Part shown: piece after piece, positions 46,255 to 56,122 of the stretch | Position numbering within the stretch: position 1 is the first letter of the stretch | How the letters are laid out: each line of letters starts with the position of its first letter | Source of the DNA: Deltaproteobacteria bacterium | Lineage (GTDB): Bacteria; Desulfobacterota; Binatia; UBA9968 | Length of the DNA: 64,000 nt | NCBI GenBank assembly: GCA_016193465.1 | Contig: JACPSE010000155.1 | Location: forward strand, 19,040-83,039 | Direction of reading: 5' to 3' | Made by a program: the position numbers and the translations under genes | The notes under the pieces: generated by a model | Told to the model about the DNA's origin: nothing | The model's input: the letters and a program-made list of their open reading frames with translations, nothing else | The model's database searches: none

Positions 46255-47397
46255 ATGATTAAGCAAAGTTCCTGTTTTCTAATGTTGCTGCCTCCACGAT
46301 ACTTTCGGAAGCTGGTTGAGAGCTGTCCCGATATCATCATCGCCGTTGACAAAGCGGGCACCATAACCTTCTACAATGACGGGGCCAGGCAGAACCTCGG
46401 GTTTACCCAGGAGGAGATGTTAGGAAAGAGCGTATTGCAGATTTATCCCAGCCGCGAAGAGGCGCAAAAAGTCATGGCGGTCATGCGGGATGGCGGGGGC
46501 GGAAATAAGGGGAAGGTCTGCAATTTCGAGACGACCTTCAAGACCAAGAAAGGAGAGCGGATCCCGGTAGCCATTTCGGCGTCGGTCATTTACGACGAGC
46601 GGGGATCTGAGATTGGGTCCATTGGCTTCGCCAAAGATATCAGGGAGATCAGACGCAAGGATCAACTCGCCACCCTATGTGAAATTGCTATCGGACTTTC
46701 CCACGAAATCAATAATTCTCTAGAGGTCCTGGTTAACGAGTTGAACCTGCTGCAAAAGTACGTGGGGCGTGTGGCAACCGACGAGGACTATATTGTGGAA
46801 TCGGAGCGGCTGGATTCAGTCGAGCAGCAACTCAGGAAGATCCAGGAGATTACCCGCCGTACAGTAGAGATGGCTGAGGGAGGGGAATACGGGACCAAAG
46901 AGTATCTCGATGGCAGGATGATGGCGGACCTTGCGGTGAAGGGCATGGCCAAGGCGGAGGCAAGCGGGAAAGAAAAAGGTAGTTGTTCTTTGGAGGGTCT
47001 CCGGTTGGTGGTGGTCGATGACGATCTAGGGGTCTGTCATTCGCTGAGAGACTTCTTGCGGGGTGAGAAATGCGAGGTAGAGATAGCCCCGTCAGGGAAA
47101 GGAGCGATGGAGCTTTTGGAAAAGAAAGAGTTCGACCTGATACTCAGCGACGTGGTGATGCCGGATATGGACGGATATGAACTTTACAGCGCGGTCAAGA
47201 AGAAGATCCCAAACCTTCCCGTCATCTTGATGACGGCCTTTTACTACGACAAGGATCATGTTATCAAACGGAGTCGTCTGGAAGGGCTCCAGGGCGTGAT
47301 TTTTAAAAAACCCGTAGACCCCGCCCGCCTGAAGAAGATTATCCTCCAGGAGTGCGGTCGAAATCTGGCAGAGCTAAAGGGATCGGTTTCTATTTAA
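46255..47397 (+). CDS. PAS - HisKA-like - receiver domain protein without HATPase domain
   Basis: PAS (CPDIIIAVDKAGTITFYNDGARQNLGFTQEEMLGKSV), H-box-like IGLSHEINNSLEVLVNEL, then REC (LRLVVVDDDLGVCHSL...DLILSDVVMPDMDGYEL...KKPVD); no N/G1/G2 boxes. Confidence 0.85.
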   Translation: MIKQSSCFLMLLPPRYFRKLVESCPDIIIAVDKAGTITFYNDGARQNLGFTQEEMLGKSVLQIYPSREEAQKVMAVMRDGGGGNKGKVCNFETTFKTKKGERIPVAISASVIYDERGSEIGSIGFAKDIREIRRKDQLATLCEIAIGLSHEINNSLEVLVNELNLLQKYVGRVATDEDYIVESERLDSVEQQLRKIQEITRRTVEMAEGGEYGTKEYLDGRMMADLAVKGMAKAEASGKEKGSCSLEGLRLVVVDDDLGVCHSLRDFLRGEKCEVEIAPSGKGAMELLEKKEFDLILSDVVMPDMDGYELYSAVKKKIPNLPVILMTAFYYDKDHVIKRSRLEGLQGVIFKKPVDPARLKKIILQECGRNLAELKGSVSI

Positions 47398-47426
47398 CGC
47401 GTGAAAGGCGGACAGGCAGGCCCACG

Positions 47427-47774
47427 GTGACGAAGGAGGATTATTACAATCAGGGGATGGAATTTTTCATCGAAGATAAGCTCGATGAGGCTATCCAGGC
47501 CTACCAAAATGCCCTGCAAGTGGATCCAAACTATGCAGACGCACGACACGCCCTGGCTATGGCCTACGCGAACCAGAACAGGTTGGACCAAGCGATCGAG
47601 GTCGCCAAGAAATTGATTGAAATCAGCCCGGATGACGAACTCGCCTATGCCAGTCTTTCAATCTTTTACCAGCGCAAGGGAATGATTGCGGAGGCCGAAT
47701 CTATCGCGGCCAAGGCCAGGACCCTGGGATGGAAGAGACAGTTGCAGGAAAAGAAAGAAACGGAAAAGACATAA
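47427..47774 (+). CDS. Tetratricopeptide repeat protein
   Basis: DEAIQAYQNALQVDPNYADARHALAMAYANQNRLDQAIEVAKKLIEISPDDELAYASLSIFYQRKGM; GTG start at 47427. Confidence 0.85.
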   Translation: MTKEDYYNQGMEFFIEDKLDEAIQAYQNALQVDPNYADARHALAMAYANQNRLDQAIEVAKKLIEISPDDELAYASLSIFYQRKGMIAEAESIAAKARTLGWKRQLQEKKETEKT

Positions 47775-47832
47775 AAGTCATTCTCAACTCTCCCTTGCCG
47801 GAAAAGCCCCACCTCGGCTACACTGACCGCCG

Positions 47833-47973
47833 ATGGCCGAACCCCCACTTCAAGTAAAAGAGCTGGTAAATCGGTTTGACAAGAACATCGACGCCTACCG
47901 CAGCCCTGCCTACAACGAGACCTAGGTGCGCCTGGAATTTATCAACCCGTTCTTCGAAGCCCTGAGGAGCTAG
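47833..47973 (+). pseudogene. N-terminal remnant of type IIG restriction-modification enzyme (Eco57I-like)
   Basis: VKELVNRFDKNIDAYRSPAYNET*VRLEFINPFFEALRS*; two in-frame TAG stops (47923, 47971). Confidence 0.7.
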
Positions 47974-48101
47974 GGGTTGCATCTCGGCCTTTGACATTCG
48001 CTGAGGCGTCAATGTCACAGTGAAAGATTTGACCCTCAAACCCTTTTGACCCTCAAACCCTAACCCTTCAGGGGCATCATTGAAATCGTGGAGGAGCAGA
48101 C

Positions 48102-48314
48102 ATGATTGCAAACGATAAGGAACTCAAGGTGACTCTGGAGCGCATCGCTCGGTTTCAGGACCAGGTTGCGCATCTGCGGCGCGTGGAAACGAACCCTGAA
48201 AACTATCACGGTGCGGTTTCGGGGTTTCTTGCAGAGATCGACCGCATGCAGCTTGAGGTGCGGGAGTACCTAAGCATTCACCCCGCTGAAGTGGCGTCAA
48301 CAAGTACCTCGTAG
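48102..48314 (+). CDS. Small conserved hypothetical protein
   Basis: MIANDKELKVTLERIARFQDQVAHLRRVETNPENYHGAVSGFLAEIDRMQLEVREYLSIHPAE; GGAGGAG upstream. Confidence 0.65.
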   Translation: MIANDKELKVTLERIARFQDQVAHLRRVETNPENYHGAVSGFLAEIDRMQLEVREYLSIHPAEVASTSTS

Positions 48315-48346
48315 CCAAGAAGGGGGACCCAGGGTCAAATCTTTAC

Positions 48347-48466
48347 CTGTGCAAGACCCGTCTTCAACGCGAGATCGAGGCCACCGACCGCCAGATCGAC
48401 CAACTCGTCTACGAACTCTATGGGCTGACGAAAGACGAGATACAGATCATTGAAGAGATGACATGA
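48347..48466 (+). pseudogene. C-terminal remnant of type IIG restriction-modification enzyme
   Basis: LCKTRLQREIEATDRQIDQLVYELYGLTKDEIQIIEEMT*, characteristic extreme C-terminus. Confidence 0.75.
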
Positions 48467-48565
48467 CCCGTGAGCCGATTCGGCGCTCCACTCACGAGGT
48501 CTCCGGGGCCTGGTCTTTCAATCTTGCGTTTCTTTCACGGTCGATCTCAGGCGGTCGGATTTTCG

Positions 48566-49312
48566 TCAGTGAAATGCGGTCCCGCCGTCGACCAGGAGTA
48601 TCTGCCCGGTCATCATGTCGCTATCTGAGGAGCTGAGGTAGATCACGGTCCCGACCAGGTCTTCGGGAAAAAGACGGCGCTTCAGCAGGCGGATATTGAG
48701 AGAGTGGGCATCCACTTGCTCGCCCCGCTTTAAGTTCGCTTCACTTAAAGTCTGCCCTGGGGCTATGGCGTTTACGTTGATATTGTAGTTTCCCAGCTCG
48801 CGCGCGAGCGAACGCGTCATCGCAACCACCGCGCCTTTTGAACTCACGTAGTGGAGGAAGTGTTCGTTCCCTTTGAAAAAGGTGCTTGAGGTTACGTTGA
48901 TGATCTTGCCGTGTTGCTGCGCCTTCATGTAAGGGGCTACCGCCTTGACGCAGAGAAAGATGCCGCGTACGTTCACCGCATAGAGCCTGTCCCATTCCTC
49001 GACGGTGATCTCCTCGAACGGTTTGCGCACGATCGTGCCGTAGACAGCGGCGTTGTTGACCAGGATATCGAGGTGGCCGAAGGTATCGGCGACCTTTCGC
49101 GCCATCTCTTGCGTTTGTTTCTCGTCGGAGACATCAACGAGCAGCGGCAGGGCTTTGCCGTCGTTGCCCACGATCTCTTTGGCTACGGGATTTGGGTCGA
49201 GGATATCGACAATGGCAACCGCTGCTCCTTCTCTCGCGAGGCCGCGGGCGTAAGCGGCGCCTATCCCTTGCGCCGCGCCGGTTACAATCGCCACTTTATC
49301 TTTAAGCCGCAT
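48566..49312 (-). CDS. SDR family oxidoreductase
   Basis: DKVAIVTGAAQGIGAAYARGLAREGAAVAIVD; LVNNAAVYG; YVSSKGAVVAMTRSLARELG. Confidence 0.92.
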   Translation of the reverse strand: MRLKDKVAIVTGAAQGIGAAYARGLAREGAAVAIVDILDPNPVAKEIVGNDGKALPLLVDVSDEKQTQEMARKVADTFGHLDILVNNAAVYGTIVRKPFEEITVEEWDRLYAVNVRGIFLCVKAVAPYMKAQQHGKIINVTSSTFFKGNEHFLHYVSSKGAVVAMTRSLARELGNYNINVNAIAPGQTLSEANLKRGEQVDAHSLNIRLLKRRLFPEDLVGTVIYLSSSDSDMMTGQILLVDGGTAFH

Positions 49313-49321
49313 GGAAGACCT

Positions 49322-51061
49322 CTATCTAAACTGCGTTACCGTGTCCACCAACGCTGGCTTGCCCTCCTTTTTAATGAACTCGATAGCCCGCTTCAAGGCC
49401 GGGCCGACTTGATCGCCATTGAAGATTGGCCCCTCACCGTAGCAGCCCATGCCCTTGGCAATCGTGGCAAAGTCGGGCGGTGGATTATCGATCTCCATTC
49501 CGATATGGGCGAGCTTCTCGTTGGTGCCTCTCTGCTTCGCCATCCGGATCTGGTGTTCCCAGTCGTTGTAGTAAGCACGGTTGTTGTACATGACGGCCAG
49601 CAGAGGGATCTTGTCGTGGGCGCCGATCCAGAGCGTGCCGGGATCGAACATGAGATCGCCGTCGGGCTGAATGTCCACCACCAGCCTGCCCGTTCCCTTG
49701 TGGGCGAGCGCCACGCCAGTGGAGATGCCAATCTGGGTCGAGGTGCCGATTGATTTTCCTGGGTGGCGGTAGGCTTTGTCGAAATCCCAGAGCCTGAGCG
49801 CCCACTCTTCGAGCGTATTGGCCGAGAGCACCCAATCTTCGTTCTTGATCGCTTGCCAGACCTCGTGCACGAGGCGCGACACCGACATCGGCTCTCCCTG
49901 CCAGTTTTTCTTGACCTCTTCTTGCCAGGCCGCGCGGAGCGCCTGGTGGGTCTGCTTATGCTCATCGAAGCGATTGCGGATCTCTTCTCTCTTCTTCCCG
50001 TTCTTGCCTAGGATCTGCTCGCAGAAGAGCGCCAGTTGGGGTATCGCGACCAGCGTGTCCGCGGCGATGTGGAGATCCACCTCCTGGAGTTGCATATAAT
50101 CCTGGGACCATTTGCTGATATGGAGGTCGGCAAAGCCGATATCGATCAGCTTGCAGCCTTTCTGCGTCCGGTAAACGGTCTTGCGCGTGATCTTGTCGAG
50201 CCTGACCAACGGACCGTAGAGGTCGCGCACGTCGAGGGAGAGGATCAGGTCGGCCTTCTCGATCATGTCGGAACCGGTGAGGTTGAGTGGATGATTGGTT
50301 GGGAAGTTAAGTCTGCGATTGAAGTCCAAAACCGGGATAGCAAGGAGCTCGGCTAGCTTTACCAGGTTGTCGAATGATTCCGGGTTTCTCCCCGTATAGT
50401 CGGTGAGGATCACCGGGTTTTTCGCCGCCACGAGCATCTCGGCCGCTCTCTCCAGCGCCTTGAGGTCTCCCTGAATCGGAGACGGGGGCATGAGACGGGC
50501 CACATTGGGAATTGGAATTTCTCCGTTGAGCTTGTCTTCCTGAATGCCGGCGTCCCAGCAAAGATAGACCGGACCCTTGGGCTCGGTCATCATGACCCGG
50601 TAGGCGCGCGCGAAGGACTCGGGAATGCTGGCGGCATTATAAGGCTGGTCATCCCATTTGACATAATCTCGGATAGCGTTGCCCTGAACGTTGGCGGTGT
50701 GTATCCAGTCGATCTGGGGACGTCTGCGGGTCGTATCCATGGGGCCGGTGGCGCCCATGATTAAGACCGGCACGCGATCCAGATAAGCATAAAAGATCGC
50801 CAAGCAGGAGTGCAGCAATCCGACGACGTCGTGAACAATCGCCGCCATCGGTTTGCCCGATGCCTTGGCATAACCGTGAGCGATTTGTATCGCCGTTTCC
50901 TCATGCGTGCAGGTGATGATCGGCATCTCGTTTTTTCCGTAGTTGACCAGAGAGTCGTGCAGCCCGCGGTAAGTTGCGCCGGGGTTCAGGCTGACATAAG
51001 GGATCTTGTAAGCGCGCATCATATCCACGATGACGTCAGAGCCATATTTTTCGTAGGCCAT
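49322..51061 (-). CDS. Thiamine pyrophosphate-dependent enzyme (acetolactate synthase-like)
   Basis: NPGATYRGLHDSLV, THEETAIQIAHGYAKASGKPMAAIVHDVVG; C-terminal TPP-binding QPDGDLMFDPGTLWIGAHDKIPLLAVMYNNRAY. Confidence 0.88.
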   Translation of the reverse strand: MAYEKYGSDVIVDMMRAYKIPYVSLNPGATYRGLHDSLVNYGKNEMPIITCTHEETAIQIAHGYAKASGKPMAAIVHDVVGLLHSCLAIFYAYLDRVPVLIMGATGPMDTTRRRPQIDWIHTANVQGNAIRDYVKWDDQPYNAASIPESFARAYRVMMTEPKGPVYLCWDAGIQEDKLNGEIPIPNVARLMPPSPIQGDLKALERAAEMLVAAKNPVILTDYTGRNPESFDNLVKLAELLAIPVLDFNRRLNFPTNHPLNLTGSDMIEKADLILSLDVRDLYGPLVRLDKITRKTVYRTQKGCKLIDIGFADLHISKWSQDYMQLQEVDLHIAADTLVAIPQLALFCEQILGKNGKKREEIRNRFDEHKQTHQALRAAWQEEVKKNWQGEPMSVSRLVHEVWQAIKNEDWVLSANTLEEWALRLWDFDKAYRHPGKSIGTSTQIGISTGVALAHKGTGRLVVDIQPDGDLMFDPGTLWIGAHDKIPLLAVMYNNRAYYNDWEHQIRMAKQRGTNEKLAHIGMEIDNPPPDFATIAKGMGCYGEGPIFNGDQVGPALKRAIEFIKKEGKPALVDTVTQFR

Positions 51062-51122
51062 TTTTTTCCTCCTGAAATTAGTGAGGGAGATATTATCTAG
51101 CTTCTATCCTGCTTTCAAGGGA

Positions 51123-52379
51123 TCAGGCGCCGCGCTCTTTTTTGCGAGAGGCGCTCAGTCCTATCAGGGTTGCCTCACGCAGGTGGGGTCTACTCAGCGT
51201 TAGGTAAGCGGTCATCGCGATTGCCAGCAAGCCGCCGAGCGAAATAGTTAGCGGCGCGCCCAGCCATGTCGCGATGGCGCCGATCGGGAAGGCGCCCATG
51301 GGTCCGAGCCCCCGGTTGACCAGGCCGTAAAGGGACATCACCCGCCCCCTCGTCTTTTCGCTGGAGTGGATTTGCAGCAGGGTGGTAATAGCGGAAAGGA
51401 GCGTAGTTTGAAAAGCGCCGGCCAGGAACAGGAAGAAGAGTGACAAGGGGAAAGAGCGCGAGGCGGCGAAAAGAGTCACAAAGAAGCCAAAGCCGCCCGC
51501 TAACAGGAGCAAGAGGTGGTGGGCCTTTGGAAAACGTGTAAGAGAGGCGAGGGTCAGCGCTCCGAAGATGGCTCCGGCCCCGGGAGCCATGAGCAGCAGG
51601 CCGAGGCCCGGAGCGCCCACTTGCAGTATGTCCCGGGCAAAAACAGGCATGAATTGGTTATAAGGCTTGGTGCAGAAGCTCGCCACCGCCAGGATTGCGA
51701 ACAAAGAAAAGAAGATAGGATTATGCCAGGCGATAGTGAAACCCTCAACGACATCTCTAGTAAGGGACTTTTTTTTGCCTGTTGCGGCCGTCTCGGGGAT
51801 GCGGATCATAAAGAGGGTCACCAGAACGATGAAATTGCCAATTGCGTGCAGGAAAAAGCAGCCGGTGGTTCCAATAACCGGAATCAGCGCTCCCCCCACG
51901 GCCGGCCCAAAGAGGACGGAGCCGTTGAACACAAGCTGGTAAAGGCTGATGGCATTAAGGAGGTCAGCCGGGGGCACAATTTCGTGCAGGATGGTCTGAC
52001 GGATAGGCTGCTCGAACGAGAGGAAGAAGCCGGTCAGGGCCGAGACCGCCAGGACATGCCATACGTTGATCAGGCCGGAGAAATTCATGAGGCCCAGGAA
52101 AAGGGCCATAACCAGAAACGCGGCCTGCGTGACGACGAAAAGAAAGCGCTTATTCATGCGATCCACCAACGCGCCGCCCAGGGGCGAGAAGATCACCCGA
52201 GGCAGACCGATGCAGAGCCCGTCGAGTCCGAGATAAAAAGGGGAATCCGTAAGTTGGAGGATCAGCCAGCCCTGAGCGGTTGCCTGGATCAGAGTCCCTG
52301 TGTGACCGAGAAAGAGGCCCCACCAGAATATGAAATAGTCCCTATGACGGAAGGCACGAAAGGTGTTTTCAAGCAACAT
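51123..52379 (-). CDS. MFS transporter
   Basis: 418 aa, about 12 hydrophobic segments; GLDGLCIGLPRVIFSPLGGALVDRMNKRFL. Confidence 0.88.
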   Translation of the reverse strand: MLLENTFRAFRHRDYFIFWWGLFLGHTGTLIQATAQGWLILQLTDSPFYLGLDGLCIGLPRVIFSPLGGALVDRMNKRFLFVVTQAAFLVMALFLGLMNFSGLINVWHVLAVSALTGFFLSFEQPIRQTILHEIVPPADLLNAISLYQLVFNGSVLFGPAVGGALIPVIGTTGCFFLHAIGNFIVLVTLFMIRIPETAATGKKKSLTRDVVEGFTIAWHNPIFFSLFAILAVASFCTKPYNQFMPVFARDILQVGAPGLGLLLMAPGAGAIFGALTLASLTRFPKAHHLLLLLAGGFGFFVTLFAASRSFPLSLFFLFLAGAFQTTLLSAITTLLQIHSSEKTRGRVMSLYGLVNRGLGPMGAFPIGAIATWLGAPLTISLGGLLAIAMTAYLTLSRPHLREATLIGLSASRKKERGA

Positions 52380-52440
52380 AGCTGCATTTTCGCATATCCG
52401 TTTTTCCGCCGGCGCTCCATCGTCGCGCTTGGCACCGGAC

Positions 52441-53451
52441 TCAGGCGGATAGGGCTAACCGGAGAATGCGCTGTATCAGTCTTTCGTAGGTCAGCCCGGT
52501 CTTGAGCGCCGACTGGGCGAATTCGTCATCATCTGCCAGATTGGGATTTGGATTTGCCTCCAGGATCACGATGTCGCCGGCAGGCGTGACCCTCAGGTCG
52601 ATACGGCCGTAACCTCTTATCCTGAGCACGCGGTAGACCTTTTTGCATATCTTCGCGATGCGCTCCGCCGCGCCCTCCGGTAACGGCTGCGCAAAGATAT
52701 TCTGGATTCCCCATCGCTGGCGGTAGGCGTCGTCCCATTTCGCCTTAAAAGTTGAGAAGCGCGGTTTTCCTTCGGGTATTTCAGAAAAAATCACTTCGCG
52801 TATGGGGAAGACCTGCAACTGCTTGTTGCCGAGAATGCTGACGTAGCGCTCTCGCCCTTCGACGTATTCCTCGGCCAGCGCTTCCTGATTCAGCCGTTCG
52901 TGGATGAAGCGCACGCGCTCCTCGAAGGCCTCGTCGCTCTCGACAAAGGAGTCCTGGGAAATCCCGTAGGAGGCCTCCTCTTGGAGGGGTTTGATAAAGA
53001 GCGGAAAGGCGAGCCGCTTGGGTCTCCGCACCGCGGCGCCGGGGGAAAAGATCGCAAAGGCCGGAAAGCGAATGCGGTGGTAGGCCAGGATCTCCTTGGT
53101 CATGCCCTTGTTTTTGCACAGCGTGAGTCCGGTGGGGCCGCTGCCTGTGTAGCGGACCTCCAGCATTTCGAGCAGGCTAGCGACATTCTGATCATGTGCC
53201 GAGCGGTTATTAAAATGCTCGGTCAGGTTAAAGACGACATCGGGCGGATGGGCCTTGACCTCATCCAGGATCAACCCCGGCTCGTCGAAGACTCCAAGCG
53301 TGCGCACTTCATGGCCCAATCGTTTTAAGGCGTTAATTACGTCCGCCTCGGCCTTCCAGTCCGGCGTCTCAAGTTCACGGCTGAAATCCTGATCCGCTGG
53401 AGGGGTGCCGGCCGTGTCAAAAAGGGCCAAGACCTTGAGTCTTTTCCTCAT
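52441..53451 (-). CDS. ATP-grasp protein, D-alanine-D-alanine ligase-like
   Basis: FNLTEHFNNRSAHDQNVASLLEMLEVRYTGSGPTGLTLCKNKGMTKEIL; FPLFIKPLQEEASYGIS; ILEANPNPNLADDDEFAQSA. Confidence 0.85.
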   Translation of the reverse strand: MRKRLKVLALFDTAGTPPADQDFSRELETPDWKAEADVINALKRLGHEVRTLGVFDEPGLILDEVKAHPPDVVFNLTEHFNNRSAHDQNVASLLEMLEVRYTGSGPTGLTLCKNKGMTKEILAYHRIRFPAFAIFSPGAAVRRPKRLAFPLFIKPLQEEASYGISQDSFVESDEAFEERVRFIHERLNQEALAEEYVEGRERYVSILGNKQLQVFPIREVIFSEIPEGKPRFSTFKAKWDDAYRQRWGIQNIFAQPLPEGAAERIAKICKKVYRVLRIRGYGRIDLRVTPAGDIVILEANPNPNLADDDEFAQSALKTGLTYERLIQRILRLALSA

Positions 53452-53489
53452 CTCCTCTTATCCTGCGCGACCCATGGAGCGGCATTCGA

Positions 53490-54545
53490 TCATGATTTCT
53501 TAAACTTTCCGGTTAAGCGGTAGTGAGAGGCTAACGTTGCGAGATAGGCAGTTATCTCCACAGCGGAAGAATCGTTTCCTACCCTGAGATCCAGTTCGGC
53601 GCACCGTTCGGTTAGCGCGCGCAAGAGCCGATTCACGGTGAATTTTGGCTCTCCGGTCCAGCCCGAGACCGCATCCAGGATGGCTTTTCTCGAGCGCCGC
53701 AGGAATGGCGCTGCCCGCCCGGCTGAAGGCGCGACGGAAGACTCGACGAACAGCCGGCGCAAATCCGAGTCGAAAAAATCAGGGAAGTCCTGCGCATAGA
53801 GACGGCGCCTTCTTTTATAATAAAGCTCGAGGCGAGAGCGGAGGCGGGAAGCCTCGCTCATCCTTGCCCGCGAGACTACAACGGCCGGCTTGCCGGCGAG
53901 CCTCCTCATCAGTCCGTCTACGTACTCCAGCTTATCGAGCGCCTTCCAGCCGCGGTATTGCCGCCTCCAATCCAGGCGGGGGGTAAGCCAGATAGCGACT
54001 GTTTCGGCGAAGTCCTCCTCGGGATGGCTCTGGGCGTACCAGCCCTCCAGGTGGCGCACAAAGCGCTTGCTGTGCGGGCGAGCGCGGAAGCTCTCGGAGT
54101 AATCGAGCGACGGTGGACCGAACAGGGTTTGCCACAAAGGCTCTTTCGCCAGGAGATAGGCGTGATTGAGGACATGTCCCATCTCGTGCCGCAGGAGCTG
54201 CATACACCAGGCCTCGGTGCCGCCCTCTACCTCCATCATCATCCTCTCCTCAAGCTTTTTCAGCCGAGGGTGAGCGAGGTAAAAGGGGATAGCGATGGTA
54301 GAGGCCCCATCCGGGCAGAACCATTCGTCCCCAAGGTAGCACACAGGCTTAAAGGCGATCTCCTTTTGTTCGAGCTCGTGGTAAAAGATCTCGATGCGCG
54401 ACTCGAGCTCCGTCCCGGAAATTTTGAGCTTGAGGTCGCAGATCCGCATCTGCAGCAACTGCTCGTCGGTGTGATTGACCCAGTCAGGCGTCGAGGAGCC
54501 CTGCGGGCCTGTGTCCGGCTCCTCCTTGGTGCGCGGGCGAACCAT
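53490..54545 (-). CDS. Putative zinc-binding metallopeptidase
   Basis: MQLLRHEMGHVLNHAYLL (HExxH-like HEMGH) and SHPEEDFAETVAIWLTP. Confidence 0.75.
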   Translation of the reverse strand: MVRPRTKEEPDTGPQGSSTPDWVNHTDEQLLQMRICDLKLKISGTELESRIEIFYHELEQKEIAFKPVCYLGDEWFCPDGASTIAIPFYLAHPRLKKLEERMMMEVEGGTEAWCMQLLRHEMGHVLNHAYLLAKEPLWQTLFGPPSLDYSESFRARPHSKRFVRHLEGWYAQSHPEEDFAETVAIWLTPRLDWRRQYRGWKALDKLEYVDGLMRRLAGKPAVVVSRARMSEASRLRSRLELYYKRRRRLYAQDFPDFFDSDLRRLFVESSVAPSAGRAAPFLRRSRKAILDAVSGWTGEPKFTVNRLLRALTERCAELDLRVGNDSSAVEITAYLATLASHYRLTGKFKKS

Positions 54546-54665
54546 GTAATGATTTTACCAGAGGTTGGGTGAACGGGCCAGCTCGCCGCTCTTCTCCCCT
54601 CATTTGAGGGTGAGGGCGGCTACCCGGGCGTGAAAGATGAAAATGGCGGCAAATTTCACCAGCCG

Positions 54666-55946
54666 TCAACCGCTCACCAGCCGATACGTCGCATACCCGA
54701 CGACCAGTCCGATCAGCAAGGCGAGAAAGATCGGTAGAACGGCCCGGCGGAATTCTGGCGCCCCTGTCGAAAGAGCAAAACTGGCTTTAACTCCAGTGTT
54801 CACTGCTGTAGCCAATAGGATTGCTGTCAGAGCGGTATCGCTCGAAAGGGGGCTCTCCGATTGTCCTTCGAGCGATAACCTGGCCATCGAGAGGGTAATG
54901 GCGTCAACGTCCGTCAGGCCGGCAGCCGCGCTGGCAATGTAGACCCCGAGGTTTCCCAAGTACATCTGGGCGAGCTTCGCTAGAAAGAGGATACCGGTAA
55001 ACATGAGACCAAACTTAACCGCGGGCATCAGCCGGAAGGGGTTGGTGACGGCGACCTCCTCATCCGGCTCGACCCTCACCCTGAAGACCGCCAGTCCGAT
55101 CACTATGATTCCTGTGAGCGATACAATGGCAATGGGGATAGCAAACTGCTTGGCGAGCGCCGGATTGACGACAAAGGCCTCTAATAAGACGCGCGGGAAC
55201 ATCATGGCGCAAGCGGTGCCAGTAGCGAGGGCGTAGGCTGAAGAAAGAGCGGGAGTCTGGCGACTTCGCTCCGCGCACGATAGCGTGACGGCGGTTGAGG
55301 AAACCAGGCCGCCCAGAAGGCCCGTTAAGATGATGCCAAGCCGGGCCCCGAGCATTCGAATCAGAAAAAATCCCACAAAACCAATGGTGGCGATCAGCAC
55401 TATCATCAGCCCCATCTTGTACGGATTAAATATCGAGAGCGGTCCATAGGTGTTGTCGGGCAGCAGAGGCAAGACAATGATCACCACGGTCACGAATTTG
55501 AGGGTTGCGTAGAGATCCTCCTCACCTAAGCGAGCCGTCATCTCATGGAGGGGCTTCTTCAAGGCGAGGATGGCTGTCAGCACGATGGCCAAAGCCGCTC
55601 CAAGATGGATGTGACCCCATTGGGTTAATCCCCCAATCAGAAATACGGTTAGGGCCGAGAGCTCGGTGGTCATTCCAGGATCTTCTTTTGAGCTTGCATA
55701 GTAAGAGATGAGGAGCAATGTGCTGATGACCAGGAAGCTTGCGAGAAAGAACCACTGTACTTGTTGAGAGGCAAAGGCGGCAATGGCGCCGAGGAGCGCA
55801 AACAGGGGGAAGGTGCGTATCCCTCCAATGCCGATTTGCCCCTCCTTCACCAGCGCGTGCTCACGTTCGACCCCAACCAGGCCCCCGAGCACCAATGCGA
55901 TAGCCATTCGCTGCAGACCTTCGATATTTATGCTTCCGGGATCCAT
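54666..55946 (-). CDS. MgtC/SapB-DUF4010 family membrane protein
   Basis: LQRMAIALVLGGLVGVEREHALVKEGQIGIGGIRTFPLFALLGAIAAF; C-terminal DUF4010-type repeats. Confidence 0.82.
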   Translation of the reverse strand: MDPGSINIEGLQRMAIALVLGGLVGVEREHALVKEGQIGIGGIRTFPLFALLGAIAAFASQQVQWFFLASFLVISTLLLISYYASSKEDPGMTTELSALTVFLIGGLTQWGHIHLGAALAIVLTAILALKKPLHEMTARLGEEDLYATLKFVTVVIIVLPLLPDNTYGPLSIFNPYKMGLMIVLIATIGFVGFFLIRMLGARLGIILTGLLGGLVSSTAVTLSCAERSRQTPALSSAYALATGTACAMMFPRVLLEAFVVNPALAKQFAIPIAIVSLTGIIVIGLAVFRVRVEPDEEVAVTNPFRLMPAVKFGLMFTGILFLAKLAQMYLGNLGVYIASAAAGLTDVDAITLSMARLSLEGQSESPLSSDTALTAILLATAVNTGVKASFALSTGAPEFRRAVLPIFLALLIGLVVGYATYRLVSG

Positions 55947-56122
55947 GTTTTAAGGGCGACTCTATACGATCGTGGGCCATTAGGTCAAGGGTAAAAGGTC
56001 TTAAAAATTCATTCTTTCTTGATTTGATTTTTACGCATTTGTTATGTTAGGTAGTTACGGTCAGTCCTAAGGCCCTTGGGCAAGAGTGGGGTTGCCGCAA
56101 AAATTCAAATGGAGGTGAATCG

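Noticed and set aside
47923-47973. TAG codons in the type IIG fragment as pyrrolysine recoding
   Set aside because: Two TAGs at family-conserved Q and W positions, with the protein core missing; ordinary pseudogene decay is simpler.
51516-52505. 329-aa plus-strand ORF
   Set aside because: Antisense to the MFS transporter; highly charged composition is typical of the complement of a hydrophobic gene.
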